From the NCBI RefSeq assembly GCF_000732605.1, contig NZ_JPME01000037.1:1-54689 (forward strand): a DNA stretch of 54,689 nt, written 5' to 3'. Source of the stretch: Lacrimispora celerecrescens (GTDB lineage: Bacteria > Bacillota > Clostridia > Lachnospirales > Lachnospiraceae). This document shows, piece after piece, positions 21,480-30,263 of this stretch. The position numbers and the translations under genes were made by a program. A model generated the notes under the pieces. The model did no database searches. It saw only the letters and a list, made by a program, of their open reading frames with translations, and was not told the origin of the DNA. Numbering within the stretch: position 1 is the stretch's first letter; every line of letters begins with the position of its first letter.

Positions 21480-22604
21480 ATGTTTTCTGATTACAATTTT
21501 AAATATTATAATTACCGGTTAGTTTTGTACATGCTGTCGCTGTCCGTTATCGGAATTCTTGTGGTAGCCAGCGCCTCCAACCAGGATTCCAGTACAGTGA
21601 CAAAACAGATTATCGGCGTAATGACGGGATTTGCCATGGCTATCGGGCTTTCCATCATAGACTATCGTAAAATTATTAAGCTTTATGCTCTGATTTATGC
21701 GGGCTGCATCATCATGCTGGGTGCCGTTCTTGTAATGGGCCATACGGCTGGAGGAGCCACCAGATGGATCAACATCCCTGGTATCGGACGGATACAGCCG
21801 TCTGAATTTGTAAAGATCGGTTTAATCGTGTTCTTTTCCTGGTATTGGAACAAATACCAGGAAAGGCTGAACACGCCGATTATGATAGGGTTGGCCGCTT
21901 TGCTTGCGGCCATACCAATCGGCCTCATTTTTGCGGAGCCGAATTTATCCACCAGCCTTGTGGTTTCCATTATTATCCTGTGTATGGTATTTTCTGCAGG
22001 AATCAGTTACCGCTGGATCGGGGGCGTCCTTGCCGTAGCAATACCGGCAGGAGCGCTTTTCATATTTTTGCTGACCAAAGGACTGATCCCTTTTATACAC
22101 GATTATCAGGCGCGACGGATCCTTGCATGGATTTATCCCCATGCAGAGCAGTATGCAGAGAATCTGTACCAGCAAAAAAATTCAATTATGGCAATCAGTT
22201 CCGGACAGCTTCAAGGGAAAGGACTTTTTAATACAACCATTGCATCGGTGAAAGATGGAAACTTCTTATCAGCCGGGGAAACCGACTTTATTTTCGCCAT
22301 TATCGGCGAAGAAATGGGATTTCGAGGCAGCGTTATCGTCATTACTCTTATTGGTTTGGTTGTATTTGAATGCCTTTATTTGGCATCCAAAGCCAAAGAT
22401 ATGTCAGGAAAACTGATTTGTACCGGCATGGCCGCCTTAATCGGCTTCCAGGCCTTTGCCAATATCGCCGTGGCAACGCAGATATTTCCCAATACAGGCC
22501 TTCCTCTCCCTTTTATCAGCTCGGGAGTCAGTTCGCTCATCAGTATCTTTATGGGTATGGGACTAGTGCTGAATGTTGGACTGCAGCGTAAAATCGGTAA
22601 TTAA
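21480..22604 (+). CDS. rodA: Rod shape-determining glycosyltransferase RodA (SEDS family)
   Basis: A 374-residue SEDS peptidoglycan polymerase with about ten membrane spans. Family motifs include GGATRWINIPGIGRIQPSEFVKIG, the GLFNTTIASVKDGNFLSAGETDFIFAIIGEE loop and the C-terminal NTGLPLPFISSGVSSL. It is assigned to RodA rather than FtsW because of its place with mreCD, mrdA and minCDE. It would polymerise glycan strands that PBP2, encoded upstream, crosslinks. It starts 2 nt after the minE stop. Confidence 0.9.
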   Translation: MFSDYNFKYYNYRLVLYMLSLSVIGILVVASASNQDSSTVTKQIIGVMTGFAMAIGLSIIDYRKIIKLYALIYAGCIIMLGAVLVMGHTAGGATRWINIPGIGRIQPSEFVKIGLIVFFSWYWNKYQERLNTPIMIGLAALLAAIPIGLIFAEPNLSTSLVVSIIILCMVFSAGISYRWIGGVLAVAIPAGALFIFLLTKGLIPFIHDYQARRILAWIYPHAEQYAENLYQQKNSIMAISSGQLQGKGLFNTTIASVKDGNFLSAGETDFIFAIIGEEMGFRGSVIVITLIGLVVFECLYLASKAKDMSGKLICTGMAALIGFQAFANIAVATQIFPNTGLPLPFISSGVSSLISIFMGMGLVLNVGLQRKIGN

Positions 22605-22621
22605 TAAGGAGGTATATCGTC

Positions 22622-23017
22622 ATGAATATAGGACTAGTTGCACACGATTCAAAGAAAAAACTTATGCAGAACTTCTGCATTGCCTACAGGGGAATTTTAA
22701 GTAAACACATGTTATATGCTACAGGAACCACCGGACGTTTAATCGAAGAGGTAACCAATTTAAATGTTCATAAATATCTGGCCGGCCATCTGGGCGGAGA
22801 ACAGCAGTTAGGATCCCAGATTGAACACAATGAGATCGACCTGGTTATCTTTTTAAGAGACCCTCTTACTCCCAAGTCTCATGAACCGGATATCGTAAAC
22901 ATCATGAGCACCTGTGATATGCATAACATTCCTCTTGCAACCAATCTGGCTACCGCAGAGCTTATGATTAAGTCTCTGGAACGCGGTGACATGGAATGGC
23001 GTGAGATGTACAAATAA
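22622..23017 (+). CDS. mgsA: Methylglyoxal synthase
   Basis: A 131-residue enzyme converting dihydroxyacetone phosphate to methylglyoxal and phosphate, a bypass of lower glycolysis. Recognisable are AHDSKK near the start, the phosphate-binding ATGTTG, GGEQQLG, and H87/D90 in SHEPD. At the catalytic position that is Asp71 in the E. coli enzyme (GGDQQVG), this protein has Glu (E60). AAGGAGG precedes the ATG. It closes the shape/division block, as in related Clostridia. Confidence 0.9.
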   Translation: MNIGLVAHDSKKKLMQNFCIAYRGILSKHMLYATGTTGRLIEEVTNLNVHKYLAGHLGGEQQLGSQIEHNEIDLVIFLRDPLTPKSHEPDIVNIMSTCDMHNIPLATNLATAELMIKSLERGDMEWREMYK

Positions 23018-23031
23018 CAGAGGTAGATTCC

Positions 23032-24000
23032 GTGAAGAAAAGAGTTTTTGTAAAATTAGGCTGCATTGCCTTATGTACCGTATTTCTGACAGGCTGCGCC
23101 GGTCTGAAGGCCCTGGACAATCCTTATGTGTATTCGGAAAGAACCGCCCTTTACCAGTCCAGTGCAGTATCTGGCAGAGCAGAACCCTTTGCTCATGATC
23201 TCTGTATCGTTTCGGAGGATCCTTCCAGCCAGGACAATGCGGTCACTGCCGAAGCTGCCGCTGTCTTTGACTTAACGGATAAGAAAGTCCTGTTTGCAAA
23301 GAATCCTTTTGAGCGTTTGTATCCTGCAAGCATCACAAAAACCATGACAGCTCTTATTGCTCTAAAATACGGAAATTTATCTGATGAAGTCACGGTTACC
23401 AAAGATGCCGTTATTACGGAAGCCGGGGCTACTTTATGTGGGATAAAGCCAGGAGACAAGCTGACTATGGAACAGCTTTTATATGGTCTTATGCTCCCAT
23501 CCGGTAATGATGCCGGGGCTGCCATTGCAACCCATATGGCCGGAGGGATAGACCAGTTTGCACAGATGATGAACGAAGAAGCGTTGAAGGTCGGAGCTAC
23601 AGGGACTCATTTCCTTAATCCCCACGGATTAAGTGATGATGATCACTACACCACAGCTTATGACCTGTATTTAATCTTCAATGAAGCGTTAAAATATCCC
23701 GAATTTCGCAAGATCGTTGGTACAACCGAGTACACCACCACCTATCAGGATGGAGCGGGGAAGCCGGTTAATGCAACCTGGAAAGGTACCAACTGGTATA
23801 TGACAGGAGAACGTCAGATGCCGGAAGGACTTACCGTACTGGGTGGAAAAACAGGTACGACAAAGGCGGCTGGAAGCTGCCTGATCATGGGAAGCTCGGA
23901 TTCCTCTAAGCGGGAATATATTACCGTAGTTTTAAAGGCACCGAATCATGCAGGCCTTTACGATAATATGACAAATATATTGAATAAAATTGTAGAATAG
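23032..24000 (+). CDS. D-alanyl-D-alanine carboxypeptidase (lipoprotein, peptidase S11)
   Basis: A 322-residue penicillin-binding carboxypeptidase that trims the terminal D-Ala of muropeptides outside the cell. The signal has a lipobox FLTGC with C22 as the lipid anchor. Active-site motifs are S-I-T-K (PASITKTMTAL), S-G-N (LPSGNDAGAA) and KTG (GGKTGTTKAAG). The C-terminal domain of larger DacA proteins is absent. The GTG start follows AGAGG at 23018-23026. It lies 14 nt after mgsA, so both may share a transcript. Confidence 0.88.
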   Translation: MKKRVFVKLGCIALCTVFLTGCAGLKALDNPYVYSERTALYQSSAVSGRAEPFAHDLCIVSEDPSSQDNAVTAEAAAVFDLTDKKVLFAKNPFERLYPASITKTMTALIALKYGNLSDEVTVTKDAVITEAGATLCGIKPGDKLTMEQLLYGLMLPSGNDAGAAIATHMAGGIDQFAQMMNEEALKVGATGTHFLNPHGLSDDDHYTTAYDLYLIFNEALKYPEFRKIVGTTEYTTTYQDGAGKPVNATWKGTNWYMTGERQMPEGLTVLGGKTGTTKAAGSCLIMGSSDSSKREYITVVLKAPNHAGLYDNMTNILNKIVE

Positions 24001-24003
24001 TCA

Positions 24004-24032
24004 TTGCCTTTCTTATGGATTTGTACTATAAT
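24004..24032 (+). promoter_or_regulatory. Promoter of the P-loop protein gene
   Basis: A -35 TTGCCT (24004-24009), 17-bp spacer and perfect -10 TATAAT (24027-24032) lie about 58 nt before the next start codon. Confidence 0.7.
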
Positions 24033-24089
24033 TATATTAATCCGAATAGACTTTTTATACAAATTATATAACGCAAGGAGGAGATTGCT

Positions 24090-24509
24090 ATGGTGCAGAT
24101 AATAGCAGGAAAAAAGGGTAAGGGGAAAACAAAACATCTGTTAGACAGAGCTAATTCCATTGTTAAAGAATCATCAGGTTCTATAGCCTACCTGGACAAA
24201 AGTTCCAAGCACATGTACGAATTAAGCAACAAGATCCGCCTCATTAATGTCAATGAGTATCCGATTACATCAAGCGAAGGATTTATTGGTTTTATCTGTG
24301 GTATTATATCTCAAGATCATGATTTAGAGATGATGTTCTTTGACAGCTTTTTGAAGCTGGCCTGCCTTGAAGGGGAAGATATATCTGAGACCATTGCAAC
24401 TTTGGAAAAAATCGGTGAAAAGTATCACGTAACCTTTGTTCTCAGCGTTTCTATAGATGCAGAGAATATGCCTGAGAATGCCAGGGCTAATGTGGTTGTT
24501 TCATTATAA
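24090..24509 (+). CDS. Small P-loop protein of unknown function
   Basis: A 139-residue protein with an N-terminal Walker A, GKKGKGKTK (residues 7-15), and a hydrophobic strand ending in an acidic residue (MMFFDS, near 84-89) that could act as Walker B. It resembles the small ATP-binding proteins annotated loosely as PilT-like in Lachnospiraceae, but has no visible partner motor genes. It has its own promoter and terminator, so it is monocistronic. The ribosome binding site is AAGGAGGAG. The function is not known to me. Confidence 0.65.
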   Translation: MVQIIAGKKGKGKTKHLLDRANSIVKESSGSIAYLDKSSKHMYELSNKIRLINVNEYPITSSEGFIGFICGIISQDHDLEMMFFDSFLKLACLEGEDISETIATLEKIGEKYHVTFVLSVSIDAENMPENARANVVVSL

Positions 24510-24522
24510 TCATACATGAAGA

Positions 24523-24556
24523 TAAGGGGGCTGCACGGCAGTCCCCTTTGTTTTGC
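24523..24556 (+). terminator. Terminator after the P-loop gene
   Basis: The hairpin AAGGGGGCTGC - ACG - GCAGTCCCCTT is followed by TGTTTTG. All pairs hold except one G-T wobble. Confidence 0.8.
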
Positions 24557-24585
24557 TTGAATTTTTTGGATTTTCCTCTTATAAT
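24557..24585 (+). promoter_or_regulatory. Promoter of the HlyD-like / yggS group
   Basis: A -35 TTGAAT (24557-24562), 17-bp spacer and perfect -10 TATAAT (24580-24585) begin directly after the preceding terminator. Confidence 0.7.
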
Positions 24586-24592
24586 ACTAAAA

Positions 24593-24633
24593 GATATACC
24601 CAAAGTACGTGGGCGATAATAAGGAAAGGAGGC
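24593..24633 (+). repeat. Partial copy of the 52-nt leader repeat
   Basis: GATATACCCAAAGTACGTGGGCG then GATAATAAGGAAAGGAGG has the same block order as the second half of the mutL repeat (CCC, A-rich loop, GTGGGCG, purine-rich binding site). CCCA and TGGG can pair. It directly supplies the ribosome binding site of the next gene. Confidence 0.45.
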
Positions 24634-24639
24634 GTCAGG

Positions 24640-26078
24640 TTGGCTAAACAAAAGGCAGCGCAGCCATTAAAACGGGCTGCTCATCCAAAGAAGAATAAAA
24701 AAATTATCCGATACCGGCGGCCTCTGAATATTAATGTTGGCATGATCATCTTTGCGTTGATCTTTGTTTATATGGTGTTCAGTGTAACCGCTACATCCGT
24801 AGAGATAAGGTACAGTTTTACGAAGTACAAGAAGGCAGCATTGTCAATAATAAAAATTACACAGGAATTATCCTCCGGCAGGAAGAAGTAAAAAATGCAG
24901 ACCGATCCGGCTATGTCAATTACTATGTAAGGGAAGGAAAGCGGGCTTCTAACGGCACCCGGGTCTATTCCATTGATGAGACAGGAAATCTCACTTCATT
25001 TCTGGCGGAAAATACAGAGGATAAGGTAACACTGACACCGGAAAATCTAGCTGAACTGAAAAAGCAGCTGACCACATTCAGCCTTACCTATGACAACGAC
25101 CAGTTCCGTTCTGTTTATGATACTAAATACGCTTTAGAGGCTGAAGTCATGGAATATATGAATTTCAATGCTTTGGACAACCTCGGTGGCATGATGGATC
25201 AGGCAGGCATTAACTTTGAACAGGTAAAAGCTGACCGGGCAGGCATCGTTTCTTACGGAGTGGATTCTTATGAAGGACTTCAGCCATCGGGAGTTTCAGA
25301 TGCCGTATTTAACCGCAGCAACTATACGAAAACCATTACAAAATCAGGAAAGCTTATAGAAAAGGGCTCGCCAGTTTATAAGGTTATTACATCCGATTTA
25401 TGGTCAATCGTGTTTCCAATGGAAGAGGAAGATACCAAATCTTATGGAGACAAGACGAATCTTACCGTAGAATTTTCCGGAAAGGATTTAAAGGCTACAG
25501 GAAGCTTTTCCGTGTTTTCCGGGACAGATGGAAAAACTTTTGGAAAATTGGATTTTGATAAATATATGATTCAATTTGCTTCCGACCGGTACGTTGATTT
25601 TGAAATTGTTTCAGACCGGGTAGATGGTTTAAAGATTCCCGTAACATCTGTTACGAAAAAAGATTTTTACCTGGTCCCCATGGACTACGTCACCCAGGGC
25701 GGAGACAGCCAGTCCACCGGTTTCAACAAGGAAGTGTATTCCGGTTCAGGAACCTCAGTGGTATTTGTCCCTACCGAGATTTACTATTCCGAAGGGGATA
25801 ATTATTATATCGAAATGGGTACGGAAGACGGTTTTAAAGCAGGAGACTATATTGTAAAGCCTAATTCCACGGAACGTTATCAGATTGGGACAAGCGCATC
25901 TCTTCAGGGCGTATATAATATTAACAAAGGGTACGCGGTCTTTAAACAGATTGATGTGCAGGCTTCCAATGATGAATATTACACAGTAAAAAAGAACATG
26001 ACCTATGGATTGGCAGTATACGATCATATCGTTCTCAAAGCAGAGACTGTCAGTGAAGGGGAATTAATTTATCAATAA
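24640..26078 (+). pseudogene. HlyD-like membrane-anchored protein, broken by a 1-nt frameshift
   Basis: The TTG start follows AAAGGAGG at 7-nt spacing. A basic N-terminus (residues 1-30) precedes one membrane span (about 35-52). The frame is lost near 24787, where GTAACCGCTAC would read on as VTRYIRRDKVQFYEVQEG if one C were restored. The repaired protein is about 479 residues, with a short biotinyl/lipoyl-like segment (YEVQEGSIV) and a large extracytoplasmic domain. It resembles the HlyD-type adaptor-like proteins found next to yggS and sepF in Lachnospiraceae. No partner ABC exporter is present, so transport is doubtful and a division or envelope role is possible. Confidence 0.7.
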
Positions 26079-26090
26079 GAGGTGATTGGT

Positions 26091-26786
26091 TTGGTTAAAG
26101 AAAATCTGGAAGAAGTGAATAACCGGATTTTAGCCGCTTGTAAGAGGGCTGGAAGAAATCCGGAAGAAGTAACCCTGATAGCAGTAAGCAAAACAAAACC
26201 CGCTGACATGATATCAGAAGCATATTCTGCCGGTGTCCGGGATTTTGGAGAAAATAAAGTGCAGGAACTTTGCGAAAAGCACCTTGCCCTTCCAAATGAT
26301 ATCCGCTGGCATATGATTGGACATTTACAGAGAAACAAAGTCAAACAGGTCATTGATAAAGCCGTGCTGATCCATAGTGTAGACTCTGTCCGCCTGGCGG
26401 AGCAGATTGAAGAGGAAGCAGCCAGAAAAGACTTGATTGTGGACATCCTTTTGGAAGTGAATGTAGCAGAAGAGGAAAGCAAGTACGGGTTTAAATTGGA
26501 GGAGACGGAAAGCGCGATTCGCAGAATCGCCAGCCTTCCCCATGTAAAGATAAAAGGTCTTATGACTATTGCACCTTTTGTAGAAAAATCTGAAGAAAAT
26601 CGTCCAGTTTTTAAAAAATTAAGACAATTTTATGTTGACATGCAAAGCAAAAACGTTGATAATGTTAGTATGAATATGCTCTCAATGGGTATGACCGGAG
26701 ACTATGAGATTGCCATAGAAGAAGGTGCTACTCTGGTAAGAGTCGGTACCGGAATTTTCGGTACAAGATATTATATGAACACTTAA
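26091..26786 (+). CDS. YggS-family pyridoxal phosphate homeostasis protein
   Basis: A 231-residue PLP-binding protein (YggS/YlmE/PLPBP) that buffers PLP and affects amino acid and vitamin B6 balance. It has the alanine-racemase-like single barrel. The PLP lysine lies in VTLIAVSKTKP, and GENKVQEL, WHMIGHLQRNK and LSMGMTGDYEIAI are diagnostic. I choose the TTG at 26091, since AGAGGTGA then has suitable spacing; a GTG three codons upstream sits inside that site. In Firmicutes it commonly precedes sepF, as here. Confidence 0.9.
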   Translation: MVKENLEEVNNRILAACKRAGRNPEEVTLIAVSKTKPADMISEAYSAGVRDFGENKVQELCEKHLALPNDIRWHMIGHLQRNKVKQVIDKAVLIHSVDSVRLAEQIEEEAARKDLIVDILLEVNVAEEESKYGFKLEETESAIRRIASLPHVKIKGLMTIAPFVEKSEENRPVFKKLRQFYVDMQSKNVDNVSMNMLSMGMTGDYEIAIEEGATLVRVGTGIFGTRYYMNT

Positions 26787-26916
26787 TGATTGCAGGAGAT
26801 GTGAGGCAAAGTCTGCCCCGCATGATTAGGCATGACTTTAGTGAGAATATATGCCTGGCCCCTGAAAGTTTTATTTTCACTCAGGAACCATGGTATAAGA
26901 TTGGAGAGAATGAAGT

Positions 26917-27435
26917 ATGAGCATTTTAGGCAAACTGATGGATAGCATGCGCTTAAATGATACAGATGATGATGATTACTATTTAGATGACGACTACGAG
27001 GATGAAAGCGATAAACCTGCTAAAAGAAACCTTTTCTCGAAAAAGAGTGAAGAGGATTACTACGAGGAAGAGGATGATTTTGAACAAAAGCCTCGTTTCC
27101 TATCCCGGTCTCCTAAAGTGGTGCCCATGAAGCAGTCCCGTATTATGGAGGTATCCATGATAAAACCAACCTCCATTGAAGATGCAAAGGAAATTTGTGA
27201 TCATATGCTGGCCGGAAAGGCAGTTGTCCTCAATATGGAAGGCATCCATACAGAAGTCGCCCAGAGAATCATTGACTTTACCTCAGGTGCCACTTACTCC
27301 ATGAATGGTAATTTGCAGAAAATATCAAATTACATATTCATAGCGACCCCGGAATCCGTAGAGCTCTCCGGTGATTTTCAGGACCTGTTAAATAATGGAA
27401 GCCTGGATATGGGCGGAATGAATTTACGCCTTTAA
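26917..27435 (+). CDS. sepF: Cell division protein SepF
   Basis: A 172-residue protein that anchors and bundles FtsZ at the division ring. An N-terminal amphipathic membrane-binding helix (MSILGKLMDSMRL) is followed by a very acidic, tyrosine-rich linker (about 17-60). The DUF552 core follows from about 75 onward (SRIMEVSMIKPTSIEDAKEI, VVLNMEG, RIIDFTSGATYSMNG). The strongly charged linker is usual. The 130-nt gap to yggS holds a short hairpin-like stretch and the binding site GGAGAG. The Bacillus neighbours ylmG and ylmH are missing here. Confidence 0.92.
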   Translation: MSILGKLMDSMRLNDTDDDDYYLDDDYEDESDKPAKRNLFSKKSEEDYYEEEDDFEQKPRFLSRSPKVVPMKQSRIMEVSMIKPTSIEDAKEICDHMLAGKAVVLNMEGIHTEVAQRIIDFTSGATYSMNGNLQKISNYIFIATPESVELSGDFQDLLNNGSLDMGGMNLRL

Positions 27436-27622
27436 TAGAATTTTCGTACAAGACATCATACATTTCTTAGAATGGTACAAGCAGACGATTTTCCACATTT
27501 CACGCTTCCTCAAATCGTTGCAGCATTGCAATGCAGGAAGCGGGACGGAAGATTGTTTGCTTTCTTCCATGATATAGGAATATAACATGTTCAAAAGCAC
27601 GGACAGGAAAGAGGAGAATACC
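27436..27622. other. Intergenic region sepF-aroB with inverted repeat and a leader-repeat fragment
   Basis: CGCTTCCT (about 27506-27513) and AGGAAGCG (about 27534-27541) form an 8-bp stem around GCATTGCAATGC, itself a palindrome. No T run follows at once. At 27589-27618, GTTCAAAAGCACGGACAGGAAAGAGGAG minus a few bases matches half of the 52-nt leader repeat and supplies the aroB ribosome binding site. Confidence 0.5.
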
Positions 27623-28711
27623 ATGGGATATAGAATTCCGGTACACATGAACGGTGCCTTCATTTATGAGATTGTCATGGAAACTGGGTTTGACGGACTA
27701 AAAGAAGAACTGAAAAAGCTGAACCTGGGAGAACGCAAGGTCTGTATTGTCACGGATTCCAATGTGGCACCCCTTTACCTTGAGGAAGTGGAAACCATTG
27801 TTTCATCTTGCTGTAAAAAAGCAGAACATTTTATCTTTCCTGCCGGAGAAGAATATAAGAATCTGGATACTGTCAGAAATTTATATGAAACCCTTATTTT
27901 AAAACAATTTGACCGCCACGATTATTTGCTTGCATTAGGCGGAGGCGTTGTGGGAGATTTATGCGGTTTTGGAGCAGCCACCTATTTGCGTGGAATCTCC
28001 TTTATCCAGGTACCTACAACCCTGCTGTCTCAGGTTGACTCCAGCATCGGAGGAAAAACCGGCGTTGATTTTGATTCCTATAAAAATATGGTAGGCGCCT
28101 TCCACATGCCGAAGCTGGTATATTCCAATACCGCCGCTTTAAAAACTCTTTCTGAAGAACAATTTTCCTCAGGAATGGGAGAGATTATTAAGCACGGATT
28201 GATCAAAGACGCTTCCTATTACCAATGGCTTATGGAGCATTCCTCCGAAATCCGGAGCAGGGATTTAGCGGTATTAAGCGAAATGGTTCTTGTAAGCAAC
28301 CAGATCAAACGGGATGTGGTAGAAAAGGATCCAACGGAACAGGGAGAACGTGCTCTTTTAAACCTGGGTCACACCCTGGGACATGCCATTGAAAAGCTAT
28401 CGGATTTTCGGCTTGTACACGGTCACTGTGTAGGGCTTGGCTGCATTGCTGCCATGGCAATTTCTATAAATAGAGGATTGATCCGTTCCGAAGAGCTTCC
28501 GAGACTTGTATCGGTAATGAAACAATTTGACATGCCTGTTACGGTTAATGGGCTTTCCGCTGAACAAATTATTCTCACAACAAAAAGTGATAAAAAAATG
28601 GATTCCGGTACCATCCGGTTTATCCTGTTAGAACAGATTGGTAAAGCCTTTACCTGCAAGACTGTCACTGAAACAGAAATGGCAGAAGCGCTTCACCACA
28701 TCTTAACTTAA
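27623..28711 (+). CDS. aroB: 3-dehydroquinate synthase
   Basis: This 362-residue enzyme makes 3-dehydroquinate from DAHP, step two of the shikimate pathway, using NAD and a divalent metal. Signatures are the NAD-binding GGGVVGDLCGFGAATYLRGI, the PTTLLSQVDSSIGGKTGVDF region, MGEIIKHGLI and the metal-binding LNLGHTLGHAIEKL with H in VHGHCVGLG. The start at 27623 is supported by GAGGAG upstream; codons further upstream in frame lie in the repeat fragment. lspA follows after 10 nt. No other shikimate gene is in the window. Confidence 0.95.
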   Translation: MGYRIPVHMNGAFIYEIVMETGFDGLKEELKKLNLGERKVCIVTDSNVAPLYLEEVETIVSSCCKKAEHFIFPAGEEYKNLDTVRNLYETLILKQFDRHDYLLALGGGVVGDLCGFGAATYLRGISFIQVPTTLLSQVDSSIGGKTGVDFDSYKNMVGAFHMPKLVYSNTAALKTLSEEQFSSGMGEIIKHGLIKDASYYQWLMEHSSEIRSRDLAVLSEMVLVSNQIKRDVVEKDPTEQGERALLNLGHTLGHAIEKLSDFRLVHGHCVGLGCIAAMAISINRGLIRSEELPRLVSVMKQFDMPVTVNGLSAEQIILTTKSDKKMDSGTIRFILLEQIGKAFTCKTVTETEMAEALHHILT

Positions 28712-28721
28712 GGAGATTTTC

Positions 28722-29240
28722 ATGAATCAAAAAATAAAACTGATCATCGGGATGATCATCGGCTTCTTTCTTTCCATTGGCTTAGATCAATGGACAAAGC
28801 TTCTTGTTGTTAAGCATCTCATGGACCGGCCTCCGTTTGTGATCTGGAATGGAGTGTTTGAACTTTATTATTCCGAAAACCGGGGGGCAGCATTTGGAAT
28901 GCTTCAGGGTAAACAGGCATTTTTCCTGCTGGTCGCTTTGGTAGTACTGTCAGTAGCAGCGTTTTCTGTCAGCCGTATGCCTGCAGACAGAAAATACCTA
29001 CCCCTGCACCTTATTGCCATGTTTCTTTCGGCGGGAGCGGTAGGAAACATGATCGACCGCTTTACCAGAGGCTATGTGGTAGACTTTTTATATTTTAAAC
29101 TGATCGATTTTCCGATTTTTAATGTTGCAGACTGTTACGTCACGATTTCCATGTTCGTTTTTATGCTCCTGTTTCTGTTTTATTACAAAGAGGAGGACTT
29201 ATCCTGTCTTTCCCTTCATAAAAAGGAGGAGCTGGGTTGA
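28722..29240 (+). CDS. lspA: Lipoprotein signal peptidase (signal peptidase II)
   Basis: A 172-residue aspartyl protease with four membrane spans that cleaves prolipoprotein signal peptides. The catalytic aspartates lie in the two diagnostic motifs, GNMIDRFTRGYVVDF and FNVADCYVTI. The N-terminal QWTKLLV and ENRGAAFGML are also typical. It overlaps the rluD start by 4 nt, a conserved lspA-rluD arrangement in Firmicutes. Substrates in this window include the carboxypeptidase and the ABC solute-binding protein. Confidence 0.95.
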   Translation: MNQKIKLIIGMIIGFFLSIGLDQWTKLLVVKHLMDRPPFVIWNGVFELYYSENRGAAFGMLQGKQAFFLLVALVVLSVAAFSVSRMPADRKYLPLHLIAMFLSAGAVGNMIDRFTRGYVVDFLYFKLIDFPIFNVADCYVTISMFVFMLLFLFYYKEEDLSCLSLHKKEELG

Positions 29241-30150
29241 GTCAAGAGTTTGTAGTCGCTCCTGAGGATGCCGGTGTCCGCATCGACCGGTATTTATCCG
29301 ACCAATGCCAGGATATTTCCCGTTCTTACCTTCAGAAGCTTTTAAAGGAAGAATCCGTGCTGGTTGAAGAAAAGCCGGTAAAAAGCAATTATAAAGTAAA
29401 TACAGGGGACCGGATTTCCCTGACCCTTCCTGAAATAAGGGAACCGGAAATCGTACCGGAGGATATCCCCCTTGATATTATCTATGAAGATAAGGATATC
29501 ATTCTCATTAATAAACCAAAGGGGATGGTGGTCCATCCTGCCGCAGGTCATTACAGCGGAACCCTGGTCAATGGGCTGATGTCTCATTGCCGCAGCGAGT
29601 TATCTGGAATAAATGGAGTTATGCGCCTGGGATCGTCCATCGAATTGACATGGATACCACCGGGGTTCTTATTGTATGTAAAAATGATATGGCTCACAAT
29701 TCTATTTCCCAGCAGCTGAAGGAACATTCCATTACCAGAAGATATGCTGCAATCGTACACGGAGTCTTAAAGGATGACGAGGGAACGATCAACGCTCCCA
29801 TAGGCCGTCATCCCATAGACCGGAAGAAAATGAGCATAAATGAAAAAAATGGAAGAGATGCAATAACCCATTACCGTGTCCTTGAGCGGTTTAGACAGTA
29901 TACCTATATAGAATGTCAGCTTGAAACAGGGCGGACCCATCAGATCAGAGTTCATATGGCAAGCACTGGCCATCCTCTTTTAGGAGACTCTGTCTATGGT
30001 CCTGCAAAGTGCCCATTCCGTCTTAACGGGCAGACCCTTCATGCCGGTGTATTGGGAATTATCCATCCCAGAACCGGTGAATATATGGAATTTTCAGCGC
30101 CTCTTCCTGACTATTTTGAAGAATTATTGAGAAAACTGCGGACAACTTAA
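29237..30150 (+). pseudogene. RluD-family 23S rRNA pseudouridine synthase, broken by a 1-nt frameshift
   Basis: The TTG start follows AAAAGGAGG at 7-nt spacing and overlaps the lspA stop. An N-terminal S4 RNA-binding domain (about 12-75) and INKPKGMVVHPAAGH of the catalytic domain lie in the first frame. The frame is lost near 29625, where ATGCGCCTGG would be ATGCGCCCTGG. The next frame then gives PGIVHRIDMDTTGVL with the catalytic aspartate, and GRTHQIRVHMASTGHPLLGD. The repaired protein is 304 residues, normal for RluD/YlyB. Loss of one C in a C run suggests a sequence error or a very recent mutation. Confidence 0.88.
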
Positions 30151-30202
30151 CAGGCTAGATAAAAGCTCCTTTTCAAAAAACAGTTAAATCGAAATAAAAA
30201 TA

Positions 30203-30231
30203 TAGATTTTTCAGATATTTTAAGGTATAAT
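30203..30231 (+). promoter_or_regulatory. Promoter of the cytidylate-kinase-like gene
   Basis: A perfect -10 TATAAT (30226-30231) lies in an A+T-rich stretch 33 nt before the start. The -35 (TAGATT, 30203-30208) is weak, with 17-bp spacing. Confidence 0.5.
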
Positions 30232-30263
30232 ATAATTACAAGATACCGGAAGGAGCTGTCTAT

